From Candidatus Polarisedimenticolaceae bacterium (GTDB taxonomy: Bacteria; Acidobacteriota; Polarisedimenticolia; Polarisedimenticolales; DASRJG01): a DNA stretch of 63,245 nt. Positions 37,788-48,397 of this stretch are shown here, one piece after another. The notes beneath the pieces are model-generated. The model made no database searches. It was not told the DNA's origin and worked only from the letters and a program-made list of their open reading frames with translations. How positions within the stretch are numbered: the stretch's first letter is position 1; the number at the start of each line of letters is the position of its first letter. The position numbers and the translations under genes are program-made. Location: the NCBI GenBank assembly GCA_036376135.1, contig DASVAW010000107.1, forward strand, positions 1 through 63,245, read 5' to 3'.

Positions 37788-39206
37788 ATGGGCGTCATCT
37801 CCATCGATCGCCGGGAAGTCCTCGACAACACGACGGACGACCCGACCCGGCGCGCGCCGCTGATCCTCGGCGAGAACGACTACGCGTCGGTCACCGAGAA
37901 GGTCTGCCGGATCGTCGAGGCGCCGAAGCCCCCGAAGGCGTGGTACGTCGGTTTCGCCGTCGCCTCGTTCTTCGCGGGGATCCTCGGCGCGATGATCCTC
38001 TACCTGTTCACGACGGGCGTGGGCGTCTGGGGCCTGAACAAGCCGGTGAGCTGGGGCTTCGACATCACCAACTTCGTGTTCTGGGTCGGCATCGGCCACG
38101 CCGGGACGCTGATCTCCGCGATCCTCTTCCTGTTCCGGCAGAACTGGCGGACCTCGATCAACCGGTTCGCCGAGGCGATGACGATCTTCGCGGTCATCTG
38201 CGCCGCGACCTTCCCGGGGATCCACGTCGGCCGGGTCTGGTTCGCATACTGGCTCTTCCCGATCCCGAACCAGATGCAGATGTGGCCGAACTTCCGCAGC
38301 CCGCTGCTCTGGGACGTCTTCGCGGTCTCCACGTACGCGACCGTGTCGCTGGTCTTCTGGTTCATGGGGATGATCCCCGACCTCGCCACGATCCGGGACC
38401 GGGCCTCCGGCAAGATCCGGCAGTTCGCCTACGGCCTGTTCAGCCTCGGCTGGCGCGGCTCGCACCGGCACTGGCACCGCTACGAGCGCGCCTACCTGCT
38501 GCTCGCCGCGCTCGCGACGCCGCTTGTCCTCTCGGTGCACTCGGTCGTGTCGTTCGACTTCGCGACCTCGATGCTCCCGGGCTGGCACGCGACGATCTTC
38601 CCGCCCTACTTCGTGGCGGGCGCGATCTTCGGCGGATTCGCGATGGTGCTCGTGCTGATCGTCCCCGCGCGCGAGTGGTTCGGCCTCAAGGAGATCATCA
38701 CCCTCCGGCACATCGACAACATGTGCAAGATCCTGCTCGCGACCGGGATGATGGTCGGCTACGCGTACGCGATCGAGTTCTTCATCGCCTGGTACAGCGG
38801 CAGCCCCACCGAGCGCTTCGTCTTCATCAACCGCGCCTTCGGCCCGTACTGGTGGGCGTACTGGACGATGGTCACCTGCAACGTGATCGTGCCGCAGGTC
38901 TTCTGGTCGAAGGCGGCGCGCTCGAACGTCTGGGTCGTGTGGACCGTCGGCGTGCTCGTCAACGTGGGCATGTGGTTCGAGCGCTTCGTCATCATCGTCA
39001 CCTCGCTCCACCGCGACTTCATCCCGTCGAACTGGTCGATGTACGAGCCGACGTGGGTCGAGTACCTGACCCTCGCCGGGAGCTTCGGCCTGTTCTTCAC
39101 CCTCTTCCTGCTGTTCCTGCGGTTCCTCCCGATGATCGCGATGGCGGAGGTGAAGAGCGTCATGCCGCAGCCGCACCCGCAGGGCCGCGCGGAGGGCCAC
39201 CGATGA
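37788..39206 (+). CDS. actC: Alternative complex III membrane subunit ActC (NrfD family)
   Basis: ActC is a ten-helix NrfD-like quinol-binding subunit. The 472-aa protein has regularly spaced hydrophobic segments from about residue 55 to 450. The conserved [20 protein letters not shown] stretch lies near residue 104, HSVVSFDFA near 252, and an FIAWYSG segment near 330. It anchors ActB and supplies the quinol site on the periplasmic side, together with ActF. The stop overlaps actD as ATGA. Confidence 0.95.
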   Translation: MGVISIDRREVLDNTTDDPTRRAPLILGENDYASVTEKVCRIVEAPKPPKAWYVGFAVASFFAGILGAMILYLFTTGVGVWGLNKPVSWGFDITNFVFWVGIGHAGTLISAILFLFRQNWRTSINRFAEAMTIFAVICAATFPGIHVGRVWFAYWLFPIPNQMQMWPNFRSPLLWDVFAVSTYATVSLVFWFMGMIPDLATIRDRASGKIRQFAYGLFSLGWRGSHRHWHRYERAYLLLAALATPLVLSVHSVVSFDFATSMLPGWHATIFPPYFVAGAIFGGFAMVLVLIVPAREWFGLKEIITLRHIDNMCKILLATGMMVGYAYAIEFFIAWYSGSPTERFVFINRAFGPYWWAYWTMVTCNVIVPQVFWSKAARSNVWVVWTVGVLVNVGMWFERFVIIVTSLHRDFIPSNWSMYEPTWVEYLTLAGSFGLFFTLFLLFLRFLPMIAMAEVKSVMPQPHPQGRAEGHR

Positions 39207-39748
39207 GCGGCGCCGGCGGTCGCGCCCTCTGGGGCCTGCTCGCGGAGTTCCGGACTCCCGCCGAGCTCGTGCACGCCGCCGAGGCGGTGCGCGACGCGGG
39301 ATTCTCGAAGTGGGACTGTCACGCGCCGTTCCCCGTGCACGGGCTCGACGGCGCGATGGGGATCAAGCCGACCAAGCTCCCCTGGGTCGTGCTCGGCGCC
39401 GGGCTGACGGGGTGTTTCGGCGGATTCCTCATGCAGTGGTGGATGAACGCCTACGACTACCGCGTCATCATCAGCGGCAAGCCGTTCTGGTCGATTCCCG
39501 CGAACGTCCCGGTGGCGTTCGAGCTGACGATCCTGCTCAGCGCGCTCACCGCGTTCGGCGGCATGCTCGCGTTCAACGGCCTGCCGCAGTGGTTCCACCC
39601 GCTGCTGCGCAACGCACGCTTCAAGCGCACCACCGACGACCGGTTCTTCATCAGCATCGAGGCGACCGACCCGAGGTTCGACGTCGAGGCGACGGAAAAG
39701 CTCCTTCGCGACGCCGGCAGCCTCCACGTCGAGTGGATCGAGGAGTAG
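39203..39748 (+). CDS. actD: Alternative complex III subunit ActD
   Basis: The 181-aa protein is a DUF3341/ActD membrane subunit. An N-terminal soluble part ([20 protein letters not shown]) and [16 protein letters not shown] lead to two membrane helices (about 57-80 and 105-128). A periplasmic or cytoplasmic tail follows, with [13 protein letters not shown]. It overlaps actC as ATGA and is followed by actE with a 3-bp gap. No cofactor site is expected or seen. Confidence 0.94.
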   Translation: MSGAGGRALWGLLAEFRTPAELVHAAEAVRDAGFSKWDCHAPFPVHGLDGAMGIKPTKLPWVVLGAGLTGCFGGFLMQWWMNAYDYRVIISGKPFWSIPANVPVAFELTILLSALTAFGGMLAFNGLPQWFHPLLRNARFKRTTDDRFFISIEATDPRFDVEATEKLLRDAGSLHVEWIEE

Positions 39749-39751
39749 GGG

Positions 39752-40402
39752 ATGTTGCCGCGCTCGCTGCGCCTCACGCTGATCGCCGTCGCCGTCGTGG
39801 CGCTGGTGCCGTTCGCGTACCTGTTCAAGGCCCGCTACACGCTCTCGCCGCTCCCGCGGGTCCACCCGATCCAGGGCATGGACAACCAGCCGAAGTACAA
39901 GGCCCAGCGCTCCAACCCGGTCTTCTCGGACACGCGCGCGCAGCGCCCGCCGGTCGCCGGCACCGTCGCCCGCGGCCAGCTGCGCAACGACGACCGGTTC
40001 TACCGCGGCCTCGAGAACGGGCAGTGGGTCACGGCGATTCCGGTCGAGGTGACGCCCGCGCTGCTCCATCGCGGTCAAGAGCGGTTCGGCATCTACTGCT
40101 CCCCCTGCCACGGCCTGTCGGGGTACGGCGACGGCATCGTCGGCGTGCGCGCCGACCGGCTGCAGGAGGGGACCTGGGTCCCGCCCGCGAATCTCCATGA
40201 CGACCAGGTCCGGCAGCGCGCCGACGGCCACCTCTTCAACACGATCACGAACGGCATCCGCACCATGTCGGCCTACGGGCCGATCATCCCCGAGCAGGAC
40301 CGCTGGGCGATCGTGTCGTACGTCCGCGCCCTGCAGCGCAGCCAGCACGGGACCGACACCGACGTTCCGGCCGACCTTCGGGCCCGGCTGGCGGAGAAGT
40401 AG
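39752..40402 (+). CDS. actE: Alternative complex III monohaem cytochrome c ActE
   Basis: The 216-aa protein has an N-terminal membrane helix (about 7-25) and a single haem site, Cys116-Ser-Pro-Cys119-His120. A downstream methionine (RTMSAYG) is the likely sixth ligand. ActE passes electrons from the complex to a terminal acceptor, here probably the cytochrome c domain of CoxB. The family position between actD and actF is conserved. Confidence 0.94.
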   Translation: MLPRSLRLTLIAVAVVALVPFAYLFKARYTLSPLPRVHPIQGMDNQPKYKAQRSNPVFSDTRAQRPPVAGTVARGQLRNDDRFYRGLENGQWVTAIPVEVTPALLHRGQERFGIYCSPCHGLSGYGDGIVGVRADRLQEGTWVPPANLHDDQVRQRADGHLFNTITNGIRTMSAYGPIIPEQDRWAIVSYVRALQRSQHGTDTDVPADLRARLAEK

Positions 40403-40404
40403 CC

Positions 40405-41622
40405 GTGGCCTCGCACAAGCACGTGGACCTCGCCTCCGAGCGCCTGACCCTCGACGAGATCGGTCCCCGCTGGCAGATGATCGCGCTGGCGGTGGGCGCC
40501 ATCGGGTTCGTCGGGGCGTTCGTCGCCGGCGGCGGCCTCGACGGAGGCTGGCGCCAGTTCTGGCACTCGTGGCTCGCGAACGCGGCCTTCTTCACGAGCC
40601 TCGCGCTCGGCGGGCTGTTCTTCACCCTGATCCAGCACCTCACGCGGGCGGGGTGGAGCGTCGTCGTCCGGCGCTTCGCCGAGGCGGTCGCCGCCAACAT
40701 CCTGCTCCCCGCCCTGATCCTGCTGGCCCCGATCGCCTTCAAGCTGTCGACCGTCTTTCCCTGGGCCGACCCGGCCGTCGCCCACGGCGACCCGCTGGTC
40801 GAGGCGAAGCTCGGGTACCTCAACCCGACCTTCTTCCTCATCCGCACGGCCGTGTATTTCCTGATCTGGGGAGCGCTCGCGCACTGGTTCCTCTCGCGTT
40901 CCACCGAGCAGGACGCCTCGGGCGACCCGGATCTGACGGTCCGGATGCAGCGCTGGGCCGCCCCGGGCACGCTGCTGTTCGCCCTGAGCGCCACCTTCTT
41001 CTCGTTCGACTGGCTCATGTCGCTCAAGCCGCAGTGGTTCTCGACGATCTTCGGGGTCTACTTCTTCGCCGGCTGCGTCGTCGGGTTCTTCGCGCTGCTC
41101 CCCCTGATCGCGATGCTCGTGCAGGGCGCCGGAAGGGTCCGCGGCCTCGTGAACGACGAGCACTACCACGACATGGGCAAACTCGTCTTCGCCTTCGTGG
41201 TCTTCTGGGCCTACATCGGCTTCTCGCAGTTCATGCTCATGTGGTACGCGAACCTCCCCGAGGAGACGGTCTGGTACGCCTATCGGATGAACGACGCCTG
41301 GGCGCCCGTGTCGTGGCTCATGCTCTTCGGTCACTTCGTCGCGCCGTTCTTCCTGCTGATGTCGCGCCACATGAAGCGCCGCAAGCCCATCCTCGCGTTC
41401 GGCGCCTGCTGGATGCTGGCGATGCACTGGATGGACCTCTACTGGATCGTGATGCCGCAGGCGTTCCCCGAGCACCTGCCGTTCTCGATGGTCGACGGGG
41501 CGCTGTTCCTGGGGATGGGCGGACTGTTCGCCTTCTTCGCGCTGCGCCGCCTGTCGAGCCGCGCGCTGGTGCCGCGGAAGGACCCGCGCCTGGCCGAGTC
41601 GATCCGGTTCGAGAACATCTAG
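40405..41622 (+). CDS. actF: Alternative complex III membrane subunit ActF (NrfD family)
   Basis: ActF is the second NrfD-like ten-helix subunit. The 405-aa protein starts with GTG two bases after the actE stop. Its helices run from about residue 28 to 385, with conserved SFDWLMSLKPQWFSTIFG near 195 and WAYIGFSQFMLMWYANLPEE near 268, typical of ActF. It pairs with ActC in the membrane. Six subunits ABCDEF are now all present; no break or gap is seen. Confidence 0.94.
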   Translation: MASHKHVDLASERLTLDEIGPRWQMIALAVGAIGFVGAFVAGGGLDGGWRQFWHSWLANAAFFTSLALGGLFFTLIQHLTRAGWSVVVRRFAEAVAANILLPALILLAPIAFKLSTVFPWADPAVAHGDPLVEAKLGYLNPTFFLIRTAVYFLIWGALAHWFLSRSTEQDASGDPDLTVRMQRWAAPGTLLFALSATFFSFDWLMSLKPQWFSTIFGVYFFAGCVVGFFALLPLIAMLVQGAGRVRGLVNDEHYHDMGKLVFAFVVFWAYIGFSQFMLMWYANLPEETVWYAYRMNDAWAPVSWLMLFGHFVAPFFLLMSRHMKRRKPILAFGACWMLAMHWMDLYWIVMPQAFPEHLPFSMVDGALFLGMGGLFAFFALRRLSSRALVPRKDPRLAESIRFENI

Positions 41623-41632
41623 GGAGCCCGTG

Positions 41633-41953
41633 ATGAACGAACCCGCCCTCTCCCACGTCGCCGAGGACAACCCCGACATCGCGGGGACCGTCGCCACGGG
41701 CGTCATCGGCGTCGCGCTGCTCGTCGGCATCGTGGTGGCCCTGCAGGGGCTCTACGACAAGGCCGACGCCGCGGAGTTCCGGCAGAAGGTGGAGGCGCAG
41801 GCCCCCGTCGAGCTGCAGGACCTCCAGGCCCGCCAGCGCGACAAGATCTCCCGCTGGGTGAAGGATCCCGCGACGGGGGTCGTGCGGATGCCGATCGACC
41901 GCGCGATGGAGCTCGTCGTGACCGAGCGCGCCGGACAGGCCGCGCGCCCATGA
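41633..41953 (+). CDS. Small single-pass membrane protein of the ACIII operon
   Basis: The 106-aa protein has one membrane helix (about residues 18-40) flanked by an acidic N-terminus. A charged C-terminal part holds IPVEL-like APVELQDLQARQRDKISRWV and RMPIDRAMELVV. The order cytochrome-linker-helix-IDRAM resembles a short accessory protein seen between act and SCO genes in related operons. I do not know its function; assembly or stabilisation of the ACIII-oxidase supercomplex is a guess. The start follows AGGGAG. The stop overlaps the SCO gene as ATGA. Confidence 0.78.
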   Translation: MNEPALSHVAEDNPDIAGTVATGVIGVALLVGIVVALQGLYDKADAAEFRQKVEAQAPVELQDLQARQRDKISRWVKDPATGVVRMPIDRAMELVVTERAGQAARP

Positions 41954-42759
41954 ACGCGTTCGCCCTCGCCGTGGTCCTCGCCGCGACGGCCGTTCCGGCC
42001 GTGTCGGCGGACCGCACCGAGCCCCTCCCCAAGGAGCTCGAGGGCGTGGGCGTGGACGAGAAGCTCGACGCGCAGGTCCCGCTCGACCTCGAGTTCACCG
42101 ACGACCTGGGCCGCAAGGTCACCCTGCGCGACTTCGTTCGCGGGGACAAACCGGTCGTGCTGACGCTGAACTACTACCGGTGCCCGATGTTGTGCACCCT
42201 GGTGCTCAACGGCTACATCGAGGGGCTCAAGGCGCTCGACTGGTACCCCGGCGGGGAGTTCACGTCGGTCACCGTCAGCATCGACCCGAGGGAGCTGCCG
42301 ACGCTCGCGCGGGCGAAGAAGCAGAATTACCTCGAGGAGTACGGGAAGCCGCTCGCCGACCGCGGCTGGCCGTTCCTCGTCGGAAGCGCCGAGAGCGTCA
42401 AGCGGCTGACCGACGCGGTCGGGTTCCGCTACACGTACGACGCGCAAGCCGACCAGTACGCGCACGCGGCCGTCATCCTCGTCCTGACCCCCGAGGGGCG
42501 CGTGTCGAAGTACCTGTACGGCGTGAAGTTCGAGCCGGCGACGCTGCGACTCGCCCTCGTCGAGGCCTCCGAGGGGCGGATCGGCTCCGCTTTGGATCAG
42601 CTGATTCTCTATTGTTACCATTACGACCCGAGCACGGGCACCTACGCCCCGGCAGCGCTGAAGATCATGCGGTTCGGAGCGATCCTGACGACGCTGGTTC
42701 TGGCCGTCGTCCTGGGCTCGTTCTGGGCGCGGGAATTCCGCCGCCGGAGCGTGGCGTGA
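41950..42759 (+). CDS. SCO1/SenC copper chaperone
   Basis: SCO proteins deliver copper to the CuA site of cytochrome oxidase. The 269-aa protein has a Sec signal (about 1-20) and a thioredoxin-like domain with Cys78-Pro-Met-Leu-Cys82 and the ligand His172 (QYAHAA). A C-terminal membrane helix (about 237-258) tethers it to the inner membrane; many SCOs have the anchor at the N-terminus instead. It lies directly before coxB, whose CuA site it would load. The start overlaps the small protein's stop. Confidence 0.92.
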   Translation: MNAFALAVVLAATAVPAVSADRTEPLPKELEGVGVDEKLDAQVPLDLEFTDDLGRKVTLRDFVRGDKPVVLTLNYYRCPMLCTLVLNGYIEGLKALDWYPGGEFTSVTVSIDPRELPTLARAKKQNYLEEYGKPLADRGWPFLVGSAESVKRLTDAVGFRYTYDAQADQYAHAAVILVLTPEGRVSKYLYGVKFEPATLRLALVEASEGRIGSALDQLILYCYHYDPSTGTYAPAALKIMRFGAILTTLVLAVVLGSFWAREFRRRSVA

Positions 42760-42779
42760 GAGGAGCGGAAGGCTTCGGC

Positions 42780-43763
42780 ATGACGGCCAGCTTGTGGAAC
42801 GCGATCCAGGCGACCGGGCGCGACGCGACGGCGTGGCTCCCGCAACAGGCGTCCGAGCAGGCGCCGGTCGTCGACTGGCTCTTCGACGTCGTGACGTGGA
42901 TCTCGATCTTCTTCTTCGTCCTCATCACCGCCGTGCTCCTCGTCTTCATCGCGAAGTACCGCCGGCGCCCCGGGCACGTCGAGCAGCAGACGGCGACCCA
43001 CCACCAGGCCCTCGAGGTCACCTGGACGGTGATCCCGCTGTTCATCGTGATCTGGATCTTCTGGGAGGGGTTCACGCGGTACCTCGACCTGCACAGCGCA
43101 CCGCTGAACTCCTACGAGATCCAGGTCCTGGCCCAGAAGTGGAACTGGTCGTTCACCTACCCGAACGGGTACGTCGACGCGAACCTGCACGTCCCGGCCG
43201 GCCAGAACGTCAAGCTGACGATGACCTCGCAGGACGTGCTCCACAGCCTGTACGTCCCGAACTTCCGGGTGAAGAAGGACGTGGTGCCGGGCCGGTACAC
43301 CTCGTTGTGGTTCCGCTCCGAGCGCCCGGGGGACTACGACCTGTTCTGCACCGAATACTGCGGGACCAGCCACTCGAACATGCTCGCGCGGGTGATCGTG
43401 CATCCCCCGGGGGAGTTCGAGAAGTGGCTCGCCGACGCCGCGAACTACATCGACAAGCTCCCCCCGGAGAAGCTCTGGGAGGCGGGGCAGAAGCTCTACC
43501 AGCAGCGCGGGTGCGCGCAGTGTCATTCGGTCGACGGCAAGACGGGGACCGGCCCGAGCTTCAAGGGCATCTGGAACCACCCGGCCGAGCTGAAGACCGG
43601 CGAGAAGGTGCTCGTCGACGAGAACTACGTCCGGAGCTCGATCCTCAACCCGCAGGGCCAGATCGTCGCGGGGTACGAGCCGGTGATGCCCACCTATCAG
43701 GGTCGCCTGAAGGACAAGGAGATCACCGCGATCATCGAGTACATCAAGACCCTCGAGAAGTGA
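42780..43763 (+). CDS. coxB: Cytochrome c oxidase subunit II with C-terminal cytochrome c (caa3 type)
   Basis: The 327-aa protein has two membrane helices (about 37-60 and 78-98). The CuA domain carries Cys190, Cys194, His198 and Met201 in [13 protein letters not shown] fused monohaem cytochrome c domain at the end has Cys245-Ala-Gln-Cys248-His249. Subunit II receives electrons and passes them via CuA to haem a. The fused haem suits direct transfer from ActE without a soluble cytochrome. It follows the SCO gene by 20 bp. Confidence 0.95.
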   Translation: MTASLWNAIQATGRDATAWLPQQASEQAPVVDWLFDVVTWISIFFFVLITAVLLVFIAKYRRRPGHVEQQTATHHQALEVTWTVIPLFIVIWIFWEGFTRYLDLHSAPLNSYEIQVLAQKWNWSFTYPNGYVDANLHVPAGQNVKLTMTSQDVLHSLYVPNFRVKKDVVPGRYTSLWFRSERPGDYDLFCTEYCGTSHSNMLARVIVHPPGEFEKWLADAANYIDKLPPEKLWEAGQKLYQQRGCAQCHSVDGKTGTGPSFKGIWNHPAELKTGEKVLVDENYVRSSILNPQGQIVAGYEPVMPTYQGRLKDKEITAIIEYIKTLEK

Positions 43764-43779
43764 GGCGGGAGAAACACCG

Positions 43780-45456
<1,677 letters not shown>

Positions 45457-45462
45457 TCCGCG

Positions 45463-46329
45463 ATGAGTCACGCCGCCCACGACCACGATCATCCGGCGCA
45501 CCTCCAGCATCACTTCGAGACGCCGGCGCAGCAGTTCGACTCGGGAAAGCTCGGGATCTGGCTGTTCCTCGCCACCGAGATCCTGATGTTCGGAGGCCTC
45601 TTCGTCGCGTACGCGGTCTACCGGGCGAACCACCCGGAGATCTTCCTGTACGCGCACCGGTTCCTCGACAGCACGCTCGGGGGGATCAACACCGTCGTCC
45701 TGCTGTGCTCCTCGCTGACGATGGCGTGGGCGGTCCGCTGCGCGCAGCTCGGAAAACAGAAGGCCCTCAAGGTCCTCCTCGCGCTGACGATCCTCGGCGG
45801 CTTCGGCTTCATGGGGATCAAGTACGTCGAGTACCGGCACAAGTGGCACGAGGGGCTGATGTGGGGCACCAAATACGCCCCGTCGGAGCACGCGAAGGAG
45901 GCCGCCTTCGGCCACCACGAGACGAAGGCCGCCGAGAAGCCCGCCCCCGCGCCGGCGCTCCCGCCGGTCGCCCCGATGACGCCGCTCGCCAAGGACGTCG
46001 TCTTCGAGCAGTCGAAGGTCGCGCCGGCGCCGCAGGGCCCGACGGGAACCGTGTCGAAGGAGGCGCGCGGCGACGCCGAGCACGCCACCCACACGGCGAG
46101 GGAAGCGAAGAACGTGCAGGTCTTCTTCGGGATCTACTTCCTGATGACGGGCCTGCACGGGATCCACGTCGTGGTCGGGATCGGGCTGATCAGCTGGATC
46201 CTCAAGAAGGCCGCGGCGGGCGCGTACGGCCCCCAGTACTTCACGCCGGTCGACTTCGTCGGTCTCTACTGGCACCTCGTCGACCTGATCTGGATCTTCC
46301 TCTTCCCGCTCCTGTACCTGATCCACTGA
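45463..46329 (+). CDS. coxC: Cytochrome c oxidase subunit III with internal linker
   Basis: The 288-aa protein has a His-rich N-terminus ([15 protein letters not shown]) and five hydrophobic helices. Three lie before and two after an unusual soluble insertion of about 75 residues (about 142-215) rich in Ala, Pro and Lys. Helices IV-V carry the subunit III core ([35 protein letters not shown]). It stabilises subunit I and proton uptake. The linker probably lies in the cytoplasm or periplasm between helices III and IV. Confidence 0.92.
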   Translation: MSHAAHDHDHPAHLQHHFETPAQQFDSGKLGIWLFLATEILMFGGLFVAYAVYRANHPEIFLYAHRFLDSTLGGINTVVLLCSSLTMAWAVRCAQLGKQKALKVLLALTILGGFGFMGIKYVEYRHKWHEGLMWGTKYAPSEHAKEAAFGHHETKAAEKPAPAPALPPVAPMTPLAKDVVFEQSKVAPAPQGPTGTVSKEARGDAEHATHTAREAKNVQVFFGIYFLMTGLHGIHVVVGIGLISWILKKAAAGAYGPQYFTPVDFVGLYWHLVDLIWIFLFPLLYLIH

Positions 46330-46338
46330 GGTAAGACG

Positions 46339-46695
46339 ATGGCGCACGGTCACGGTGAAGGACATCCGATCGTCGGGCACGTGGTGCCGTTCCGGCTCCT
46401 GGTCTCGGTCCTGGGCGCGCTTTTGGTCCTGACCGTGGCGACGGTGGGCGCGACGCGGTTCGACCTCGGCAGCTACAACGTCTGGATCGCGCTCGCGATC
46501 GCCGTCGTGAAGGCGGCCCTGGTCGTCCTCTACTTCATGCACATGCGCTGGGAGAGGCCGTTCAACGCCGTGATCTTCATCACCGCGCTGTTCCTCGTCG
46601 CCCTGTTCATCGGCATCGCCCTCGCCGACACGCACGCCTACAAGCCCGACCAGATCCCCGGCTACGCGCCGAAGATGGGAACCGTGGTCCAGTGA
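46339..46695 (+). CDS. Cytochrome c oxidase subunit IV (prokaryotic type)
   Basis: The 118-aa protein has a short N-terminal stretch and three membrane helices (about 15-40, 48-66 and 75-95) with ALVVLYFMHMRWERPFNAVI near residue 60. This is typical of prokaryotic subunit IV/CtaF. It begins 9 nt after coxC with GAGGTAAG and its stop overlaps the next gene as GTGA. It is a structural subunit. Confidence 0.85.
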   Translation: MAHGHGEGHPIVGHVVPFRLLVSVLGALLVLTVATVGATRFDLGSYNVWIALAIAVVKAALVVLYFMHMRWERPFNAVIFITALFLVALFIGIALADTHAYKPDQIPGYAPKMGTVVQ

Positions 46696-47318
46696 CCCCC
46701 GGGCTGCGGTCCGTCGTCGGGGGGCCGGACACCGGGGACCCCCGCAAGGACCGCGAGGGCCCTTCGCCTCCGGGGAGCGGCGTCCTCGGGATGTGGGTCT
46801 TCCTGGCCTCGCTCGCGATCCTCTTCATCGCCAGCATCGCCGGATACCTCGTGGTCCGCTTCCGCGCCGCGGAGTGGCCCCCGCCCGGAATGCCGCGCCT
46901 TCCGGGCGGCCTGATCCTCGCGACGCTGGTGCTGATCGGCTGCAGCGTGGCCGTGCACCTCGCGCTCGGCGCGATCCGCAAGGGGAGCCCCACCGCGATG
47001 ACGCGGTGGCTGTTCGTGACGTTCGGGCTGGGCGTGTTGTTCCTGGCGATGCAGGCCTGGAACTGGTGGGGGCTCATCACCGCCCAGTTCGGGCCCGACA
47101 CGAAGAACCTCTACGCCTTCACCTTCTACATGCTCACCGGGCTCCACGCGGCCCACGTCGTCGGCGGGCTCGTCCAGCTCGGCTGGGTGATCGTCAAGGC
47201 GATGCTCGGGAAATACGGGAGCGGCTGGCACCCCGGCGTCCTCTACAGCGCCATGTACTGGCACTTCCTCGACGCCGTGTGGATCGTGATGTTCCTCGTG
47301 ATGTTCGTGTTCGCGTAG
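46692..47318 (+). CDS. Second cytochrome oxidase subunit III homologue
   Basis: The 208-aa protein carries a charged N-terminal arm (about 1-30) and five helices with the subunit III signatures GMWVFLASLAILFIASI, FYMLTGLHAAHVVGG and YWHFLDAVWIVMFLVM. It is a shorter paralogue of the CoxC encoded 360 bp earlier, without the insertion. Such tandem subunit III copies may form two forms of the enzyme or a split complex. It starts with GTG overlapping the subunit IV stop, and ends 3 bp from a converging gene. Confidence 0.85.
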   Translation: MTPGLRSVVGGPDTGDPRKDREGPSPPGSGVLGMWVFLASLAILFIASIAGYLVVRFRAAEWPPPGMPRLPGGLILATLVLIGCSVAVHLALGAIRKGSPTAMTRWLFVTFGLGVLFLAMQAWNWWGLITAQFGPDTKNLYAFTFYMLTGLHAAHVVGGLVQLGWVIVKAMLGKYGSGWHPGVLYSAMYWHFLDAVWIVMFLVMFVFA

Positions 47319-47321
47319 GGG

Positions 47322-48332
47322 CTACGGCTCGATCGTCCCCGGATCCTCCGGGTGCGCCGCGTACCAGGCGAACCAGAAGGCGTAGACCCCGTCGAAGACG
47401 GCGCCGTCGTCGGGCCCGACCGCGGAATCGCTGCGGATCTGGTCCTTCGGCGTCACGAGCGGGACCACGCGCCGGGCCCCGGCGTCGCCCACCACGAGCA
47501 CCCGCTGCTTGGGCGCGAGCGAGTCCGCGGGAGGCATCGGGTCCACGGGGTACCGGATGATGTCCGAGTTGAAGTAGGTCCCGTAGGCGTCCTTCTTGTA
47601 CTCGTTCACCTCGGCGAGGATCGGCGCCAGGACGTCCGACTCCGGGTGCCGCTCGGTCCACTTGTCGAAACGGGACAGGGCGCACGGGATCCGCGTCAGC
47701 GTCGCCCCCGCGGCCGGGCCGGCGATCGCGCGGGCCTGGAGCTGGCTCCAGAGGCTTTCCTTCCCCGGCGCGTCCCGGCGGTCGTACATCAGCAGGTTCG
47801 AGTTGTGGAGGAGTCCCGAGACGCCGAACTTCAGCGTCTCGCCGTTCACCCGGCGGTCGTAGACCGCGACCCCTTCCGAGAGCGGGTTGTAGGTGACGAC
47901 GATCGGCACGCCGCCGACGACGTCGTTGACGACCTCGTGCCAGTTCAGGACCCGAAGCGGGTACGCCCGCGACTGGCCGTTGATCTCGACCCCGATGACC
48001 CGGTCGCTCGCGACGAGGTACTTCCCGCGCTCGACCTCGGCCATCAGCGGGACCTTCTTCGGGTCCATCGTCGCGGGATCGTCGAGCGCCTTCAGCGCGT
48101 CCACGACCATTCCGCTCGAGACGATCGTGTCCTTCGGGACGAGGGTCTTCGAGAGATCGAATCCGTACGAGGCGGGGGAGCGCCCGTCGCCGCGCGGCTT
48201 CACCCGGTTGGGGTCGAACAGGGGGGCGAGGTTCCAGACGGTCCCGACGGCGGTGAAGGCGAAGGCGAGAAGGAGCACCCATCCGGCACTGGCGAAGGTG
48301 AACAGGCGTTCCTTCTTCGGGGCGGCTTCCAT
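47322..48332 (-). CDS. Membrane-anchored DUF3179 protein
   Basis: The 336-aa protein has one N-terminal membrane helix (about 12-33) and a large exported DUF3179 domain. The domain shows ALDDPATMDP, INGQSRAYPLRVLNWHEVVND near residue 117 and NSNLLMYDR near 180. The usual CPLC cysteine pair reads YNPLSE here, so a disulfide or metal site found in relatives seems absent. Its role is not known. It is divergent from heme A synthase and converges on the cox cluster. Confidence 0.85.
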   Translation of the reverse strand: MEAAPKKERLFTFASAGWVLLLAFAFTAVGTVWNLAPLFDPNRVKPRGDGRSPASYGFDLSKTLVPKDTIVSSGMVVDALKALDDPATMDPKKVPLMAEVERGKYLVASDRVIGVEINGQSRAYPLRVLNWHEVVNDVVGGVPIVVTYNPLSEGVAVYDRRVNGETLKFGVSGLLHNSNLLMYDRRDAPGKESLWSQLQARAIAGPAAGATLTRIPCALSRFDKWTERHPESDVLAPILAEVNEYKKDAYGTYFNSDIIRYPVDPMPPADSLAPKQRVLVVGDAGARRVVPLVTPKDQIRSDSAVGPDDGAVFDGVYAFWFAWYAAHPEDPGTIEP

Positions 48333-48350
48333 GGGAATCCTCCGAGAGGA

Positions 48351-48381
48351 CCGGAGACCGTAGCACAGCTACAATCTCCGG
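48351..48381. promoter_or_regulatory. Palindromic divergent promoter between DUF3179 and ctaA genes
   Basis: A near-perfect 31-bp palindrome is centred at 48366: CCGGAGA...TCTCCGG outside and GTAGC...GCTAC inside. It contains a plus-strand -10 (TACAAT, 48370-48375) and a minus-strand -10 (TACGGT, 48362-48357). Both flanks also resemble each other, with GGAGGA Shine-Dalgarno sites on each strand. Confidence 0.55.
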
Positions 48382-48397
48382 TCTTCCTGGAGGACCC

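Noticed and set aside
47319-47321. Rho-independent terminator at the end of the oxidase operon
   Set aside because: The operon stop and the converging DUF3179 stop are 3 bp apart and no hairpin plus T-run is visible on either strand.
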